A program made the translations under genes and the position numbers. Below are positions 27,152-36,891 of a DNA stretch of 64,000 bases, piece by piece (the first letter of the stretch is position 1; each line of letters begins with the position of its first letter). The stretch comes from Gemmatimonadaceae bacterium (lineage in GTDB: Bacteria > Gemmatimonadota > Gemmatimonadetes > Gemmatimonadales > Gemmatimonadaceae). The stretch spans positions 1 through 64,000 of the forward strand of contig DASQFN010000047.1 of the NCBI GenBank assembly GCA_035633115.1, in the 5' to 3' direction. The notes beneath the pieces are model-generated. The model did not search any database, was not told the origin of the DNA, and saw only the letters and a program-made list of their open reading frames with translations.

Positions 27152-27268
27152 GTGAAAGTTCGCAGCAGCGTCAAACCAATCTGTGAGCACTGCAAGGTGA
27201 TCAAGCGCCAGGGCGTCGTGCGCATCATCTGCAAGCGCAACCCCAAGCACAAGCAGCGGCAGGGCTGA
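27152..27268 (+). CDS. rpmJ: 50S ribosomal protein L36
   Basis: 38 residues from a [18 protein letters not shown] and on, with the zinc ligands CEHC, a third Cys in VRIICKRN and His in PKHKQ. This is the zinc-binding form of L36. It is the first gene of the alpha operon here, with rpsM 2 bp downstream. infA and secY, often upstream, are absent; the M20 gene lies on the other side. Confidence 0.95.
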   Translation: MKVRSSVKPICEHCKVIKRQGVVRIICKRNPKHKQRQG

Positions 27269-27270
27269 TA

Positions 27271-27648
27271 ATGGCACGTATCGCCGGCGTGGATCTGCCA
27301 CGCGAGAAGAAGCTCGAGATCGGGCTGACGTACATCTACGGCATCGGACGCGCTACCGCGCGAAAGATCCTCGAGGACGCGGGAGTGAATCCGGAGCAGC
27401 GGGTGCGCGACCTCAATGACAACGACACCAACCGCCTGCGCCAGACGATCGAAAAAGATCTTCGCGTGGAAGGCGCGCTTCGTACCGAAGTCGCGATGAA
27501 CATCAAGCGACTGATGGACATCGGATCCTATCGCGGCAACCGCCACCGCCGGGGACTTCCCGTCCGCGGCCAGCGCACACATACGAATGCCCGCACGAAA
27601 AAGGGGCCCCGCCGAGCAATCGCCGGAAAGAAAAAGGTGACGAAGTAA
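27271..27648 (+). CDS. rpsM: 30S ribosomal protein S13
   Basis: 125 residues, normal length. It begins [21 protein letters not shown] and ends in the basic tail [17 protein letters not shown], the conserved end that contacts the P-site tRNA. It is part of the small-subunit head. Second gene of the rpmJ-rpsM-rpsK-rpsD run. Confidence 0.98.
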   Translation: MARIAGVDLPREKKLEIGLTYIYGIGRATARKILEDAGVNPEQRVRDLNDNDTNRLRQTIEKDLRVEGALRTEVAMNIKRLMDIGSYRGNRHRRGLPVRGQRTHTNARTKKGPRRAIAGKKKVTK

Positions 27649-27651
27649 TCC

Positions 27652-28029
27652 ATGGCTACTGGAAAGAAGACAAAGCGCATCATCGAGGCCGAAGGAATCG
27701 CCCACGTCAGCGCGACGTTCAACAACACGACAATCACCATCACGGATTCGCACGGCAACACGATCTCGTGGGGATCGTCGGGCAAGGCAGGATTCAAGGG
27801 CTCCAAGAAGTCCACTCCGTTTGCCGCGACTGTCGCGGGAGAACAGGCCGGACGCGAAGCGGTTACGCTTGGCGTTCGCCGAGTTCACGTGCGCGTGCAG
27901 GGGCCTGGCTCGGGTCGCGAGTCGGCGATCCAGGCGCTCGTCGCCGCCGGGCTTCAGGTGAAATCGATCCGCGACGTGACGCCGATTCCGCACAACGGCT
28001 GTCGTCCGCCGAAGCGCCGGAGAGTCTGA
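27652..28029 (+). CDS. rpsK: 30S ribosomal protein S11
   Basis: 125 residues. Conserved features are [39 protein letters not shown] and the C-terminal [18 protein letters not shown]. It lies in the platform of the small subunit. 3-bp gaps separate it from rpsM and rpsD. Confidence 0.98.
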   Translation: MATGKKTKRIIEAEGIAHVSATFNNTTITITDSHGNTISWGSSGKAGFKGSKKSTPFAATVAGEQAGREAVTLGVRRVHVRVQGPGSGRESAIQALVAAGLQVKSIRDVTPIPHNGCRPPKRRRV

Positions 28030-28032
28030 CCG

Positions 28033-28665
28033 ATGCGCTATACCGGACCAAGCTGCAGGCAGTGCCGCAGAGAAGGTACGAAGCTTTTTCTCAAGGGAAC
28101 GAAGTGCTTCACGGAGAAGTGCCCCGTCGAGCGCCGGCCTACTCCGCCCGGCCAGCACGGATCGAGCACAGCCCGCCGTCGCAAGATGTCGGAGTACTCG
28201 AAGCAGCTTCGTGAGAAGCAGAAGATCAAGCGCATCTATGGTGTGAGCGAGAAGCAGTTCCGAAACACGTTCGAGCGAGTCGCCACGATGCCTGGAATTA
28301 CGGGCCACAATCTTCTCGCCGCCCTCGAGAGCCGGCTGGACAACGTCGTGTACCGAATGGGATTCGCGTCGAGCCGAAAGGCGGCGAGGCAGCTCATCCG
28401 TCACCGTCACGTGGAGATCGCGCAGAAGCCCGTCGACATCCCGAGCTACCTCGTGTCGCCCGGTGAAGAGGTTCGAGTTCGAATGAAGTCGCGCGAGCAG
28501 GTGTCGGTGATGGCAGCGATGGATCAGTCGACGCGTGGCGCGCCGCTTTCGTGGATAGCGGTCGACCGCGACACGTTCAGCGGCCGGATGCTGGAGCGTC
28601 CGACGAGGCCGAACATTCCGATCGCGGCGCAGGAGCAGCTCGTCGTAGAGCTGTACTCCAAGTAA
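28033..28665 (+). CDS. rpsD: 30S ribosomal protein S4 (zinc-binding form)
   Basis: 210 residues. Near the N-terminus four cysteines (SCRQC and CFTEKC) form the zinc knuckle of the C+ type of S4. The S4 RNA-binding domain (LESRLDNVVYRMGFASSRKAARQLIRHRHV) follows. In many bacteria S4 also represses its own operon. rpoA lies after a 237-bp spacer filled by repeats, not directly after rpsD. Confidence 0.98.
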   Translation: MRYTGPSCRQCRREGTKLFLKGTKCFTEKCPVERRPTPPGQHGSSTARRRKMSEYSKQLREKQKIKRIYGVSEKQFRNTFERVATMPGITGHNLLAALESRLDNVVYRMGFASSRKAARQLIRHRHVEIAQKPVDIPSYLVSPGEEVRVRMKSREQVSVMAAMDQSTRGAPLSWIAVDRDTFSGRMLERPTRPNIPIAAQEQLVVELYSK

Positions 28666-28719
28666 CAACGGACCCGTTACCCGCTGACCGTACCTGTTGG
28701 CCGGTACCCGCTCGCAGTT

Positions 28720-28795
28720 GTCCGCAATCCGCGGTTAGTCCGCAGTTCGCAGTTTAGTCCGCAGTCCGCAGTGCAGTACCGCAATCCGCAGTGCA
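28720..28795. repeat. tandem array of about 19-bp TCCGCAGT units between rpsD and rpoA
   Basis: Four imperfect units begin GTCCGCAATC, GTCCGCAGTT, GTCCGCAGTC and GTACCGCAATC at 28720, 28738, 28757 and 28776. Just upstream (28673-28712) is a stretch with ACCCGTTACCCGCTGACCG resembling the CGCT-rich family. The rest of the 28666-28902 spacer holds the leader of rpoA with a GTGAGGA ribosome-binding site. Spacers are too short and too similar for CRISPR. Confidence 0.75.
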
Positions 28796-28902
28796 GTTGA
28801 GACAGGATCAGCATTAACAACGATGCTAGTTCGGGACCCTAACTCCCGTACGGGCTCACCGCGCGTTAGGGGCGGGGTGGGACGTGAGGAAATAAAGAGA
28901 AA

Positions 28903-29979
28903 ATGGCACAGGCAATTGAATTGAGAGGTCTCGTCCGTCCGCAGCTCGTCGAGATGACAAAGCGCGAGGACAATCCCAATACCGCCGAATTCCGACTTCA
29001 GCCGCTGGAGCGGGGTTTCGGTCACACCCTTGGCAACGCGATGCGGCGAATGCTGCTGTCATCGCTTAGAGGCTCCGCCGTCTGGGGCATCCGGATCGAC
29101 GGCGTGCTGCACGAGCATCAGACGATTCCGGGAGTCGTGGAGGACGTCCATCAGATCATCGGCAATCTCAAGATGCTGACACTGATTCTCGACGAGGGCG
29201 TCGAGGAAGTGATTCTCCGCATCACCAAGGGAGAGTCCGGACCGGTCACTGCCGCCGATGTCCAGGCTGCACCGGGCGTCGCCGTGCTCGACCCGTCGCA
29301 TCACCTGTTCACGATGCAGGACGATCGCGACATCAACGTCGAGCTCTACGTCAACAAGGGCCGCGGCTATGTCGAAGCGGACCAGCATACGGTCGATCGC
29401 GCGCTTCCCGTGGACGTCGTCAGAATCGACTCCATTTACAATCCCGTTCGCCGCGCGAACTTCTCGGTCGCAGAAACGCGCGTTGGGCAGAGAACGGACT
29501 ACGATCGTCTGACGCTGAACGTCGAGACGAACGGAACGATCTCTCCTGAAGAGGCAGTGAGCTACGCAGCGGCGCTGGCGCAGACACACTTCCAGTACTT
29601 CGTCGGCTTCGGCTCGCACGCTTCGGCGCCGCTCGTGCCGGGAAGCGACATCGCGGCCGGCGACGGCCAGCGGATGGCCGACCTGCTCAGAACGCCGATC
29701 GACGATTTCGAGCTGTCCGTCCGCTCGGTAAACTCCCTGAAGAATTCCAATATCCGCACGCTGGGTGATCTGGTGAAGATGACCGAGAGCCAGATTCTTC
29801 AGGTCAAGAACTTCGGCAAGAAATCCCTCAACGAGATCGCCGATCTGCTGGAGAAGCACGCTCTCAACTTCGGCATGAAGTACGAGGATTCGCCGGACGG
29901 CGTACGCTTCACCGATCGCGGCACGCCGCCTAATCGAAACGTCGCGACGGTAGCAGCCGACGAGGACGAGGAGCAATAG
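28903..29979 (+). CDS. rpoA: DNA-directed RNA polymerase subunit alpha
   Basis: 358 residues. The N-terminal dimer and assembly domain (about 1-240) includes EPLERGFGHTLGNAMRRMLLSS and GVVEDVHQIIGNLK. The C-terminal domain (about 265-330) has VRSVNSLKNSNIRTLGDLV and KNFGKKSLNEI, which contact UP elements and activators. The tail beyond is longer and acidic (DEDEEQ). It is followed by rplQ after 4 bp. Confidence 0.98.
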   Translation: MAQAIELRGLVRPQLVEMTKREDNPNTAEFRLQPLERGFGHTLGNAMRRMLLSSLRGSAVWGIRIDGVLHEHQTIPGVVEDVHQIIGNLKMLTLILDEGVEEVILRITKGESGPVTAADVQAAPGVAVLDPSHHLFTMQDDRDINVELYVNKGRGYVEADQHTVDRALPVDVVRIDSIYNPVRRANFSVAETRVGQRTDYDRLTLNVETNGTISPEEAVSYAAALAQTHFQYFVGFGSHASAPLVPGSDIAAGDGQRMADLLRTPIDDFELSVRSVNSLKNSNIRTLGDLVKMTESQILQVKNFGKKSLNEIADLLEKHALNFGMKYEDSPDGVRFTDRGTPPNRNVATVAADEDEEQ

Positions 29980-29983
29980 TCAG

Positions 29984-30337
29984 ATGCGTCACCGCAAAGT
30001 TGGTCGCTCTCTAAAGCGCACGGCCGAGCAGAAGCTCGCGCTGATGCGCAGCCTCGCCACGGCTTTGATCGAGCGTGGCGCGATCGAGACGACTGAAGCG
30101 AGAGCGAAGGAGCTTCGTCCTTTCGTCGAGAAGCTGATCACCAAGGCCCGCTCGGGCACCCTGCACGATCGTCGTCTCACCGGTCGTCATGTGCACCAGC
30201 GCGCAATCAACGATAAATTGTTCGCTGAGATCGGGCCGAGGTTCGCTTCGCGCGCCGGTGGATACACACGCATCCTGAAAACCGGACATCGCAAAGGCGA
30301 CGGTGCCGAAATGGCCCGCATCGAGCTGGTGGATTAA
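29984..30337 (+). CDS. rplQ: 50S ribosomal protein L17
   Basis: 117 residues. The start MRHRKVGRSLKRTAEQKLAL and the end RKGDGAEMARIELVD are family hallmarks. It sits near the exit tunnel of the large subunit. rpmB starts directly after the stop. Confidence 0.98.
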   Translation: MRHRKVGRSLKRTAEQKLALMRSLATALIERGAIETTEARAKELRPFVEKLITKARSGTLHDRRLTGRHVHQRAINDKLFAEIGPRFASRAGGYTRILKTGHRKGDGAEMARIELVD

Positions 30338-30556
30338 ATGGCAATCGCAAGAAATCGCTGCTTTGTGTGCGACAAGGGTGTCGCCCATGGGAATAACGTC
30401 TCGCACGCCAACAACCGGACCCGCCGGGTGTGGAAGCCCAACCTGCAGGCCGCGCGGGTGGTCGTCGATGGCAAGATCACCAAGATCAAGGTGTGCACGC
30501 GCTGTCTGCACGCCGGAAAGATCCAGCGGGCCCCGAGGGGCGTTGCAGCCTCATAA
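30338..30556 (+). CDS. rpmB: 50S ribosomal protein L28 (zinc-binding form)
   Basis: 72 residues: MAIARNRCFVCDKGVAHGNN and VCTRCLHAGKIQ give two CxxC pairs, the zinc form of L28. Its place directly behind rplQ is unusual, since rpmB is commonly next to rpmG. A terminator follows. Confidence 0.95.
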   Translation: MAIARNRCFVCDKGVAHGNNVSHANNRTRRVWKPNLQAARVVVDGKITKIKVCTRCLHAGKIQRAPRGVAAS

Positions 30557-30584
30557 GTTGGTGAGCCCGGCCGAGGTGAACAGA

Positions 30585-30616
30585 GAGGGGAGCGCGTTAT
30601 CGGCTCCCTCTTTTTG
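30585..30616 (+). terminator. rho-independent terminator of the rpoA-rplQ-rpmB operon
   Basis: GAGGGGAGCG pairs with CGGCTCCCTC with small bulges and is followed directly by TTTTT. Confidence 0.85.
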
Positions 30617-30628
30617 TATATGAACCAC

Positions 30629-30801
30629 AACTAACGCCACAGAGACACAGAGACACAGAGAATGCACAGAGAACCGCAACAGAAGGGGGAACAGCGCTCG
30701 CTTCAGCCAGCATTGGTGTCCTTCTGTAGTTGCCGTTCACAAAACGAAAGGGACAGTTCTCTGTGCTTCCTCTGTGTCTCTGTGTCTCTGTGGCGTTAGT
30801 T
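30629..30801. repeat. CACAGAG-type long inverted repeat, copy 1
   Basis: Arms 30629-30674 and 30756-30801 (46 bp each) match at about 44 of 46 positions. The arms read AACTAACGCCACAGAGACAC onward and contain several CACAGAG(A) units; the loop is 81 bp. It fills the spacer between the rpmB terminator and carB. It is of the same family as 53142-53302. Confidence 0.9.
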
Positions 30802-30820
30802 CGGATCCTGCCGAGCTACG

Positions 30821-33800
30821 ATGCCTAGAAGAAACGACCTTCATCGAATTCTCGTAATCGGCTCAGGCCCGATAGTCATAGGGCAAGGAGCGGAGTTCGA
30901 CTACTCCGGCACTCAGGCCGCGAAGGCCCTCAAGGAGGAAGGCTACGAGGTCATCCTCGTGAACTCCAATCCGGCGACGATCATGACGGACCCGGAGTTC
31001 GCGGATCGAACGTACATCGAGCCCGTGACCGCGGAATTTGTCGAGCTCGTGATCGAGAAGGAAAAGCCCGACGCATTGCTTCCGACGATGGGCGGCCAGA
31101 CCGCGCTCAACGTCGCGATGAAACTGTACGACTCGGGCGTGCTCGCGAAGCACGGCGTCCACCTGATCGGTGCTGACGCGCGCGCCATACGAATGGCCGA
31201 GGACCGCGGCGAGTTCGCGGACGCGATGCGACGTATCGGGCTCGCTGTTCCCGTTGGCGGAATCGCTACTACATTCGACGAGGCGCTCGGCCTCGTCGAC
31301 CTCGTCGGATTCCCGGCAATCATCCGCCCCGCGTTTACCCTCGGCGGCACCGGCGGCGGCATCGCATACAACCGCGACGAATACGAGGGGATCGTCCGTC
31401 GCGGACTGGAGCTGTCGCCGGTCAGCCAGGTGCTGATCGAGCGCAGCGTGATCGGGTGGAAGGAGTTCGAGCTCGAGGTGATGCGCGACTGCGCCGACAA
31501 CGTCGTCATCGTGTGCTCGATAGAGAACGTCGACCCGATGGGCGTGCACACGGGCGACTCGATCACCGTCGCGCCCGCCATGACGCTCACTGATCGCGAG
31601 TACCAGAAGATGCGAGACGCGGCAGTCGCTGTGATCAGGGAGATCGGGGTCGAAGCGGGCGGCTGCAACATCCAGTTCGCTGTCAATCCTGACAACGGTG
31701 AGATGCTCGTGATCGAGATGAATCCGCGCGTGTCGCGGTCCTCGGCACTGGCTTCGAAGGCGACCGGGTTCCCGATCGCGCGCATCGGCACCAAGCTCGC
31801 CGTCGGCTACCGCCTCGACGAGATCCCGAACGACATCACGAAGACCACTCCGGCATCGTTCGAGCCGGTGCTCGATTATGTCGTCGTCAAATGCCCGAGA
31901 TTCGCGTTCGAGAAATTCACGGCTGCAAATCCCCAGCTTACGACGCAGATGAAGTCGGTGGGCGAATCGATGGCCATCGGGCGCACGTTCAAGGAAGCGC
32001 TCCAGAAAGGCCTGCGCGCTCTCGAGACCGGACGACCGGGCTGGGCAACAGCGCCGAGGATTTCCGACGACCGTCTGACTGACGAGACGCTGGAATCGCT
32101 GCGCGGCGCCCTGAGGCAGCCGACGCCTGAGCGCATCTTCCAGATCAAACGCGGGCTCGAAGCGGGGCTCGACGTCAATGAGCTTTACGATCTGACCCGA
32201 ATTGACCCATGGTTCCTGGCGCAGATGCAGGAGCTCGTCGAGGCCGAAGCCGATTACGCCAGTCTCGATCAGCCGGACGCCGAAGACGTCCGAAAAATGA
32301 AGCGGATGGGATTCTCCGACAGGCAGCTCGCCGTTCTTCGCGGGACGACCGAGAAGGCCGTGCGCGAATGGCGCTGGCAGCTCGACGTCAGGCCGGCCTA
32401 CAAGATGGTGGACACCTGCGCCGGCGAGTTTCCTTCCGCCACTCCCTATCTCTACAGCAGCTACGACGAAGAGGACGAGGCGCCGCGCAGCGGTCGGCAT
32501 TCGGTGGTGATCCTCGGCAGCGGCCCTAACCGGATCGGGCAGGGCGTCGAGTTCGATTACTGTTGCGTACGCGCCGCGCTCGCGCTCCGCGAGGCCGGAT
32601 ACGAGACGATCATGATCAACTCGAACCCGGAGACCGTCTCGACCGATTTCGACATCTCGGACAAGCTCTTCTTCGAGCCGCTGACTCTCGAGGATGTTCT
32701 CGAGGTCGTCGATCGGGAAAAGCCGGTCGGTGTAATCGTCCAGCTCGGCGGCCAGACGCCGCTGAAGCTGACACGCGGACTTGAAGCGGCGGGCGTGAAG
32801 ATTCTCGGCACGTCTCCGGACGCGATCGACATTGCGGAGGACAGGCGGCGGTTCGACGCGATCGCCCGCGAGCTCGGAGTGCGCCAGCCCGACAACGGTA
32901 CGGCGACGAGCATCACCGAGGCGCTTGCAGTCGCCGAAAGCATTGGCTATCCGGTCCTGGTGCGCCCCTCTTACGTTCTCGGGGGCCGGGCGATGGAGAT
33001 CGTCTACGACTCGGCATCGCTGATGGACTACTTTGAGCGCGCAGTGCGAGTGTCGGAGGAGCGGCCAGTGCTGATCGACAGTTTCCTCGAGGACGCGTTC
33101 GAGGCCGACGTCGATGCGATCGCCGACGGCGAGCGCGTGGTGATCGGCGGCATCATGCAGCACATCGAGGATGCTGGCATCCACTCCGGCGATTCAGCCT
33201 GCGTGCTGCCGCCGTACCTGATCGGTGAGACCGACCTCGACGTGATGCGGGCGCACACAGTCTCGTTTGCGAAAGCGCTCGGGGTCGTGGGACTGATCAA
33301 CGTCCAGTTCGCGATCAAGAACGGCGAGGTTTACGTGCTGGAGGTGAATCCACGCGCGAGCCGAACCATACCTTTCGTGTCGAAAGCGATTGGCGTATCA
33401 CTGGCCGCGATCGCTGCGCGAGTGATGCTCGGTGAGACACTCGCCGACCTTGGTTTCACCGAGGAGATCGTGCCGAGTTACGTGGCGGTGAAGGAAGCAG
33501 TCTTCCCATTCACCAAGTTCCGCGAGTTCGATCCAATACTCGGGCCTGAAATGCGCTCGACCGGTGAGGTCATGGGAATCTCGACTTCGTTCGGCAGTGC
33601 CTTCGCGAAAGCGCAGATCTCGGCCGAGAACGTTCTGCCCGACGGGGGCACGATTCTCCTGACGGTCAACGACTTCGACAAGAACAGTGTCACGCCGATT
33701 GCCCGCCGCTTTCATGAGATGGGCTTCACGCTGCTGGCGACTCAGGGGACGGCCCGGCATCTTCGCGGCCGGGGGATTCCGGTTGAGCGCGTGTTCAAGG

Positions 33801-34063
33801 TTCACGAGGGAAGACCGCACGGAATCGATCTCATTCTCAACGGCCAAGTGCAGCTTCTCATCAACACGCCTTACGGCAAGCACGCTCAGCAGGACGACTA
33901 TACCCTGAGGCAGGCCGCGATCGCCCACGGCGTCGCCTATACGACGACTCTCTCGGCCGCGAGTGCCGCCTGCGACGCAATTCTCTCGATGAGGTCGCGG
34001 GCACCTTCCGTCCGGTCGCTCCAGGAGTGGCACGCGAGTCTGCGGTCCGAGGTGCCTGCGTGA
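30821..34063 (+). CDS. carB: carbamoyl-phosphate synthase large subunit
   Basis: 1,080 residues, normal length. It has two homologous ATP-grasp halves: the first opens [21 protein letters not shown], the second [20 protein letters not shown]. An MGS-like allosteric domain closes the protein (about 940-1080). It makes carbamoyl phosphate for pyrimidines and arginine with the CarA glutaminase, which is not in this window. Its stop overlaps the GTG of the next gene, tying it to a sugar-nucleotide operon. Confidence 0.97.
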   Translation: MPRRNDLHRILVIGSGPIVIGQGAEFDYSGTQAAKALKEEGYEVILVNSNPATIMTDPEFADRTYIEPVTAEFVELVIEKEKPDALLPTMGGQTALNVAMKLYDSGVLAKHGVHLIGADARAIRMAEDRGEFADAMRRIGLAVPVGGIATTFDEALGLVDLVGFPAIIRPAFTLGGTGGGIAYNRDEYEGIVRRGLELSPVSQVLIERSVIGWKEFELEVMRDCADNVVIVCSIENVDPMGVHTGDSITVAPAMTLTDREYQKMRDAAVAVIREIGVEAGGCNIQFAVNPDNGEMLVIEMNPRVSRSSALASKATGFPIARIGTKLAVGYRLDEIPNDITKTTPASFEPVLDYVVVKCPRFAFEKFTAANPQLTTQMKSVGESMAIGRTFKEALQKGLRALETGRPGWATAPRISDDRLTDETLESLRGALRQPTPERIFQIKRGLEAGLDVNELYDLTRIDPWFLAQMQELVEAEADYASLDQPDAEDVRKMKRMGFSDRQLAVLRGTTEKAVREWRWQLDVRPAYKMVDTCAGEFPSATPYLYSSYDEEDEAPRSGRHSVVILGSGPNRIGQGVEFDYCCVRAALALREAGYETIMINSNPETVSTDFDISDKLFFEPLTLEDVLEVVDREKPVGVIVQLGGQTPLKLTRGLEAAGVKILGTSPDAIDIAEDRRRFDAIARELGVRQPDNGTATSITEALAVAESIGYPVLVRPSYVLGGRAMEIVYDSASLMDYFERAVRVSEERPVLIDSFLEDAFEADVDAIADGERVVIGGIMQHIEDAGIHSGDSACVLPPYLIGETDLDVMRAHTVSFAKALGVVGLINVQFAIKNGEVYVLEVNPRASRTIPFVSKAIGVSLAAIAARVMLGETLADLGFTEEIVPSYVAVKEAVFPFTKFREFDPILGPEMRSTGEVMGISTSFGSAFAKAQISAENVLPDGGTILLTVNDFDKNSVTPIARRFHEMGFTLLATQGTARHLRGRGIPVERVFKVHEGRPHGIDLILNGQVQLLINTPYGKHAQQDDYTLRQAAIAHGVAYTTTLSAASAACDAILSMRSRAPSVRSLQEWHASLRSEVPA

Positions 34064-34632
34064 CTCAAGGCCTCGTGCACGAATCTGCCTGCGTAGACGA
34101 AGGCGCCTCCATCGGAACGGGCACGCGCATCTGGCATTTCTGCCACGTACTCGGCGGCGCAATCATCGGCGACAGGTGCTCGCTTGGACAGAACGTCGTC
34201 GTGATGAACGGCGTTCGCATCGGCAACAACGTCAAGATTCAGAACAACGTTTCCGTCTACGAGGGGGTTGAGCTGGAAGACGACGTTTTCTGCGGGCCGT
34301 CGATGGTGTTCACGAACGTCATCAATCCGCGCAGTCACGTCTCTCGGCGGAACGAGTACCAGAAGACTCTGGTGCGGCGAGGCTCGACGATAGGCGCCAA
34401 CGCAACGATTCTCTGCGGCACTACGCTCGGCGAATACTCCTTCATCGGCGCCGGAACCGTCGTTACGAAGGACGTGCCGGCGTATGGACTGATGGTTGGG
34501 GTTCCCGCGCGTCGTGTGGGCTGGATGTGCAAGTGTGGCGTGAGACTCCCCGACAGCGGGGAGGGGAAGTGCAAGGCATGCGGGGAGACTTACCGCTCAC
34601 ACGGCAACTCGATCGAGCGGGTCGCAGAGTAA
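34060..34632 (+). CDS. UDP-2-acetamido-3-amino-2,3-dideoxyglucuronate N-acetyltransferase (WbpD/WlbB family)
   Basis: 190 residues from the GTG overlapping the carB stop. Hexapeptide repeats form a left-handed beta-helix ([47 protein letters not shown]). The C-terminus has CKCG and CKACG, the small zinc-ribbon-like tail seen in this family. It acetylates the 3-amino group using acetyl-CoA. Three genes directly downstream supply the earlier steps, supporting the assignment. Confidence 0.88.
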   Translation: MTQGLVHESACVDEGASIGTGTRIWHFCHVLGGAIIGDRCSLGQNVVVMNGVRIGNNVKIQNNVSVYEGVELEDDVFCGPSMVFTNVINPRSHVSRRNEYQKTLVRRGSTIGANATILCGTTLGEYSFIGAGTVVTKDVPAYGLMVGVPARRVGWMCKCGVRLPDSGEGKCKACGETYRSHGNSIERVAE

Positions 34633-35675
34633 TGGCTGATTCCTCGAAGGTCTTCCGGATCGCGCTCGTGGGTTGCGGGCGCATCTCCAGGAATCACATC
34701 GAAGCGATCGAGCGGGTCGACGGTCTCGCGCTCGTCGCGGCGTGCGACGCGAGCGAGGATCGCGCGCGCGCCGTGGCCGAGCCGCGAGGGATTCCGTGGC
34801 ATACGTCGTACGAAAAGATGCTTGCCGAAGTGCCCTCGCACATCGTCGCGATCGCAACGCCCTCGGGGTATCATCCGGCGCAGGGTGTGCTCGCGGCCAA
34901 GGCAGGCCGGCACGTTGTGACGGAAAAGCCGATGGCGATATCGCTCAAGGGCGCCGACGAGCTGGTGCAGGCATGTGATGCAGCCGGAGTTCATCTCTTC
35001 GTCGTCAAGCAGAACCGGCTGAATGCCCCGGTGCAGATGCTCAAGCGGGCCGTTGACCGAGGCCGTTTTGGCCGGCTCTACCTCGCCAACTGCACCGTGA
35101 GATGGACGCGGCCTCAGGAGTACTACGAGCAGGCCCCCTGGCGCGGCACGTGGGAGTTCGATGGTGGGGCATTCATGAATCAGGCGTCGCATTACGTCGA
35201 TCTCATCCAGTGGATCGTCGGTCCGGTGGAGAACGTGATGGCAAAAACGGCGACACTCGGCCGGAAGATCGAGACCGAGGACACGGGAGTTGCGATTCTG
35301 CGCTTCAGGTCGGGGGCACTTGGTGTGATCGAGGTGACCATGCTCACCTACCCGCAGAACATGGAGGGGTCGCTGACTGTTCTCGGGGAGAAAGGGACCG
35401 TCAAGATCGGGGGAACGGCGGTGAACAAGGTCGAGCACTGGGCTTTTGCCGACAGTGATCCCGATGACGAGCTGATTCACAACCTCGACACGAATCCCCC
35501 GAACGTCTACGGGTTCGGCCACGAGGGCTACTATAGAAATGTGCTTGCAGTGCTTCGAGGCGAGGCCAGGCCTGACACCGACGGGCGGGCGGGGCGAAAA
35601 TCGCTGGAGCTCATCCTCGGGATATACGAATCGGCGAAAACGGGACGCGACGTACCGCTCCCGTTGCGCGTCTGA
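34632..35675 (+). CDS. Gfo/Idh/MocA-family dehydrogenase (UDP-GlcNAcA 3-dehydrogenase, WbpB/WlbA type)
   Basis: 347 residues from an ATG overlapping the preceding stop (TAATG). Rossmann motif VGCGRISRNH, then the family EKP (98-100) that holds the nicotinamide end. The C-terminal sheet domain has WRGTWEFDGGAFMNQASHYVD with the catalytic His region. WlbA-type enzymes oxidise C3 of UDP-GlcNAcA. Position between the acetyltransferase and aminotransferase genes fits that step. Confidence 0.88.
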   Translation: MADSSKVFRIALVGCGRISRNHIEAIERVDGLALVAACDASEDRARAVAEPRGIPWHTSYEKMLAEVPSHIVAIATPSGYHPAQGVLAAKAGRHVVTEKPMAISLKGADELVQACDAAGVHLFVVKQNRLNAPVQMLKRAVDRGRFGRLYLANCTVRWTRPQEYYEQAPWRGTWEFDGGAFMNQASHYVDLIQWIVGPVENVMAKTATLGRKIETEDTGVAILRFRSGALGVIEVTMLTYPQNMEGSLTVLGEKGTVKIGGTAVNKVEHWAFADSDPDDELIHNLDTNPPNVYGFGHEGYYRNVLAVLRGEARPDTDGRAGRKSLELILGIYESAKTGRDVPLPLRV

Positions 35676-35705
35676 ACCGGCGATCTTTCGAGGCTATGAA
35701 CAAAA

Positions 35706-35768
35706 ACTGCGGACTGCGGAACGGCAGAGGAATCGGACTGCGGATCCGCGAGGGAGTCGGACTTCGGA
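35706..35768. repeat. GGACTGCGGA short-period repeat
   Basis: Units ACTGCGGACTGCGGA (35706-35720), TCGGACTGCGGATCCGCG (35733-35750) and TCGGACTTCGGA (35757-35768) are the reverse complement of the TCCGCAGT array at 28720-28795. It lies in the 103-bp gap before the aminotransferase gene, just upstream of its GAAAGGA ribosome-binding site. Confidence 0.6.
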
Positions 35769-35778
35769 GCGAAAGGAC

Positions 35779-36891
35779 ATGGTAGTCCCGCTGCTCGATC
35801 TGCGCGCCCAGTACGCGACCATCCGCGACGAGGTCGTCGCCGCGATGATGCGCGTTGTGGACGATCAGACATTCATTCTCGGCCCGCCCGTCGAGCAGCT
35901 CGAGACTGCGGTGGCCGAGCTGTCCGCAACGCGCTTCGCGATCGGATGCGCCAGCGGAACGGATGCGCTGCTCCTCGCACTGCGCGCGCTCGACATCGGT
36001 CCGGGCGACGAGGTTGTCACGACCCCCTTTACGTTTTTCGCGACCGCGGGAACGATTCACAACGTCGGCGCGCGCCCCGTGTTTGCCGACATAGAACCGG
36101 GAACGTTCAACATCTCGCCTCAGGCAGCTGCCGCAGCGGTCACGTCGCGCACGAAAGCCGTGATGCCGGTGGATCTCTTCGGGCAGCTCGCGCCGCTGGA
36201 CGCGATCACCGCGGCGATACCCGATCTGCCGATGATCGAGGACGCAGCCCAATCCATCGGTGCAACTCGCGAGATCGGTGGGCGGAAAACTCAAGCGGGC
36301 GAAGCAGCGACGATCGGGACTTTCAGCTTCTTCCCCTCGAAGAATCTCGGCGGATACGGCGATGGAGGCATGATCGTTACGCAGGACGAGGCGCTCGCGA
36401 CGCGCCTGCGCCGGCTGCGCGTTCACGGCGGTCTCAAAACGTATTTTCACGACGAGGTCGGTTACAACAGCCGGCTCGACTCGCTCCAGGCGGCCGTGCT
36501 TCTGGCGAAGCTCCCGCATCTCGAAGGCTGGAGTGCCGCCCGCCGCCGGAACGCTGCCTACTACGACGCCGCGTTCGCGCGGCTCGCGGAAGTGTGCACG
36601 CCGGTTGTCGAGCCCCGGAACGTGTCGATCTACAACCAGTACACGCTACGGGTGGCGCGCCGCGATGAGCTTGCCGCCCATCTCAAGGCGAAGGGCATAG
36701 GTCATTCGATCTATTATCCTCTTCCGCTTCACCTCCAGCCATGCTTCGCCTACCTCCAGTACGCGGAGGGCGCGTTCCCCGAGAGCGAGCGCGCGTCGAA
36801 GGAGGTGCTGTCGCTTCCGATCTATCCGGAGCTGACCGAATCTCAGCTCGATGCAGTCGTGGCCGCCGTCAGGGAATTCTATGGCGACTGA
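35779..36891 (+). CDS. DegT/DnrJ/EryC1-family aminotransferase (UDP-3-keto-GlcNAcA aminotransferase, WbpE/WlbC type)
   Basis: 370 residues from the ATG at 35779. PLP features: SGTDALLLAL (cofactor phosphate, about 59-68), EDAAQSIGA with D155 against the pyridine nitrogen, and the Schiff-base lysine K188 in FFPSKNLGGYGDGG. It transfers an amino group from glutamate to C3 of the keto sugar. It overlaps the following dehydrogenase gene by 11 bp. Confidence 0.9.
   Translation: MVVPLLDLRAQYATIRDEVVAAMMRVVDDQTFILGPPVEQLETAVAELSATRFAIGCASGTDALLLALRALDIGPGDEVVTTPFTFFATAGTIHNVGARPVFADIEPGTFNISPQAAAAAVTSRTKAVMPVDLFGQLAPLDAITAAIPDLPMIEDAAQSIGATREIGGRKTQAGEAATIGTFSFFPSKNLGGYGDGGMIVTQDEALATRLRRLRVHGGLKTYFHDEVGYNSRLDSLQAAVLLAKLPHLEGWSAARRRNAAYYDAAFARLAEVCTPVVEPRNVSIYNQYTLRVARRDELAAHLKAKGIGHSIYYPLPLHLQPCFAYLQYAEGAFPESERASKEVLSLPIYPELTESQLDAVVAAVREFYGD

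Noticed and set aside
28720-28795. possible CRISPR array
   Set aside because: Units of about 19 bp run directly into one another with no unique spacers, and no cas gene is in the window.
30863-33184. 773-codon open frame antisense to carB
   Set aside because: It mirrors carB codon structure in a GC-rich genome, has no recognisable domain and is very rich in Arg, His, Asp and Glu. It is a reading-frame shadow.
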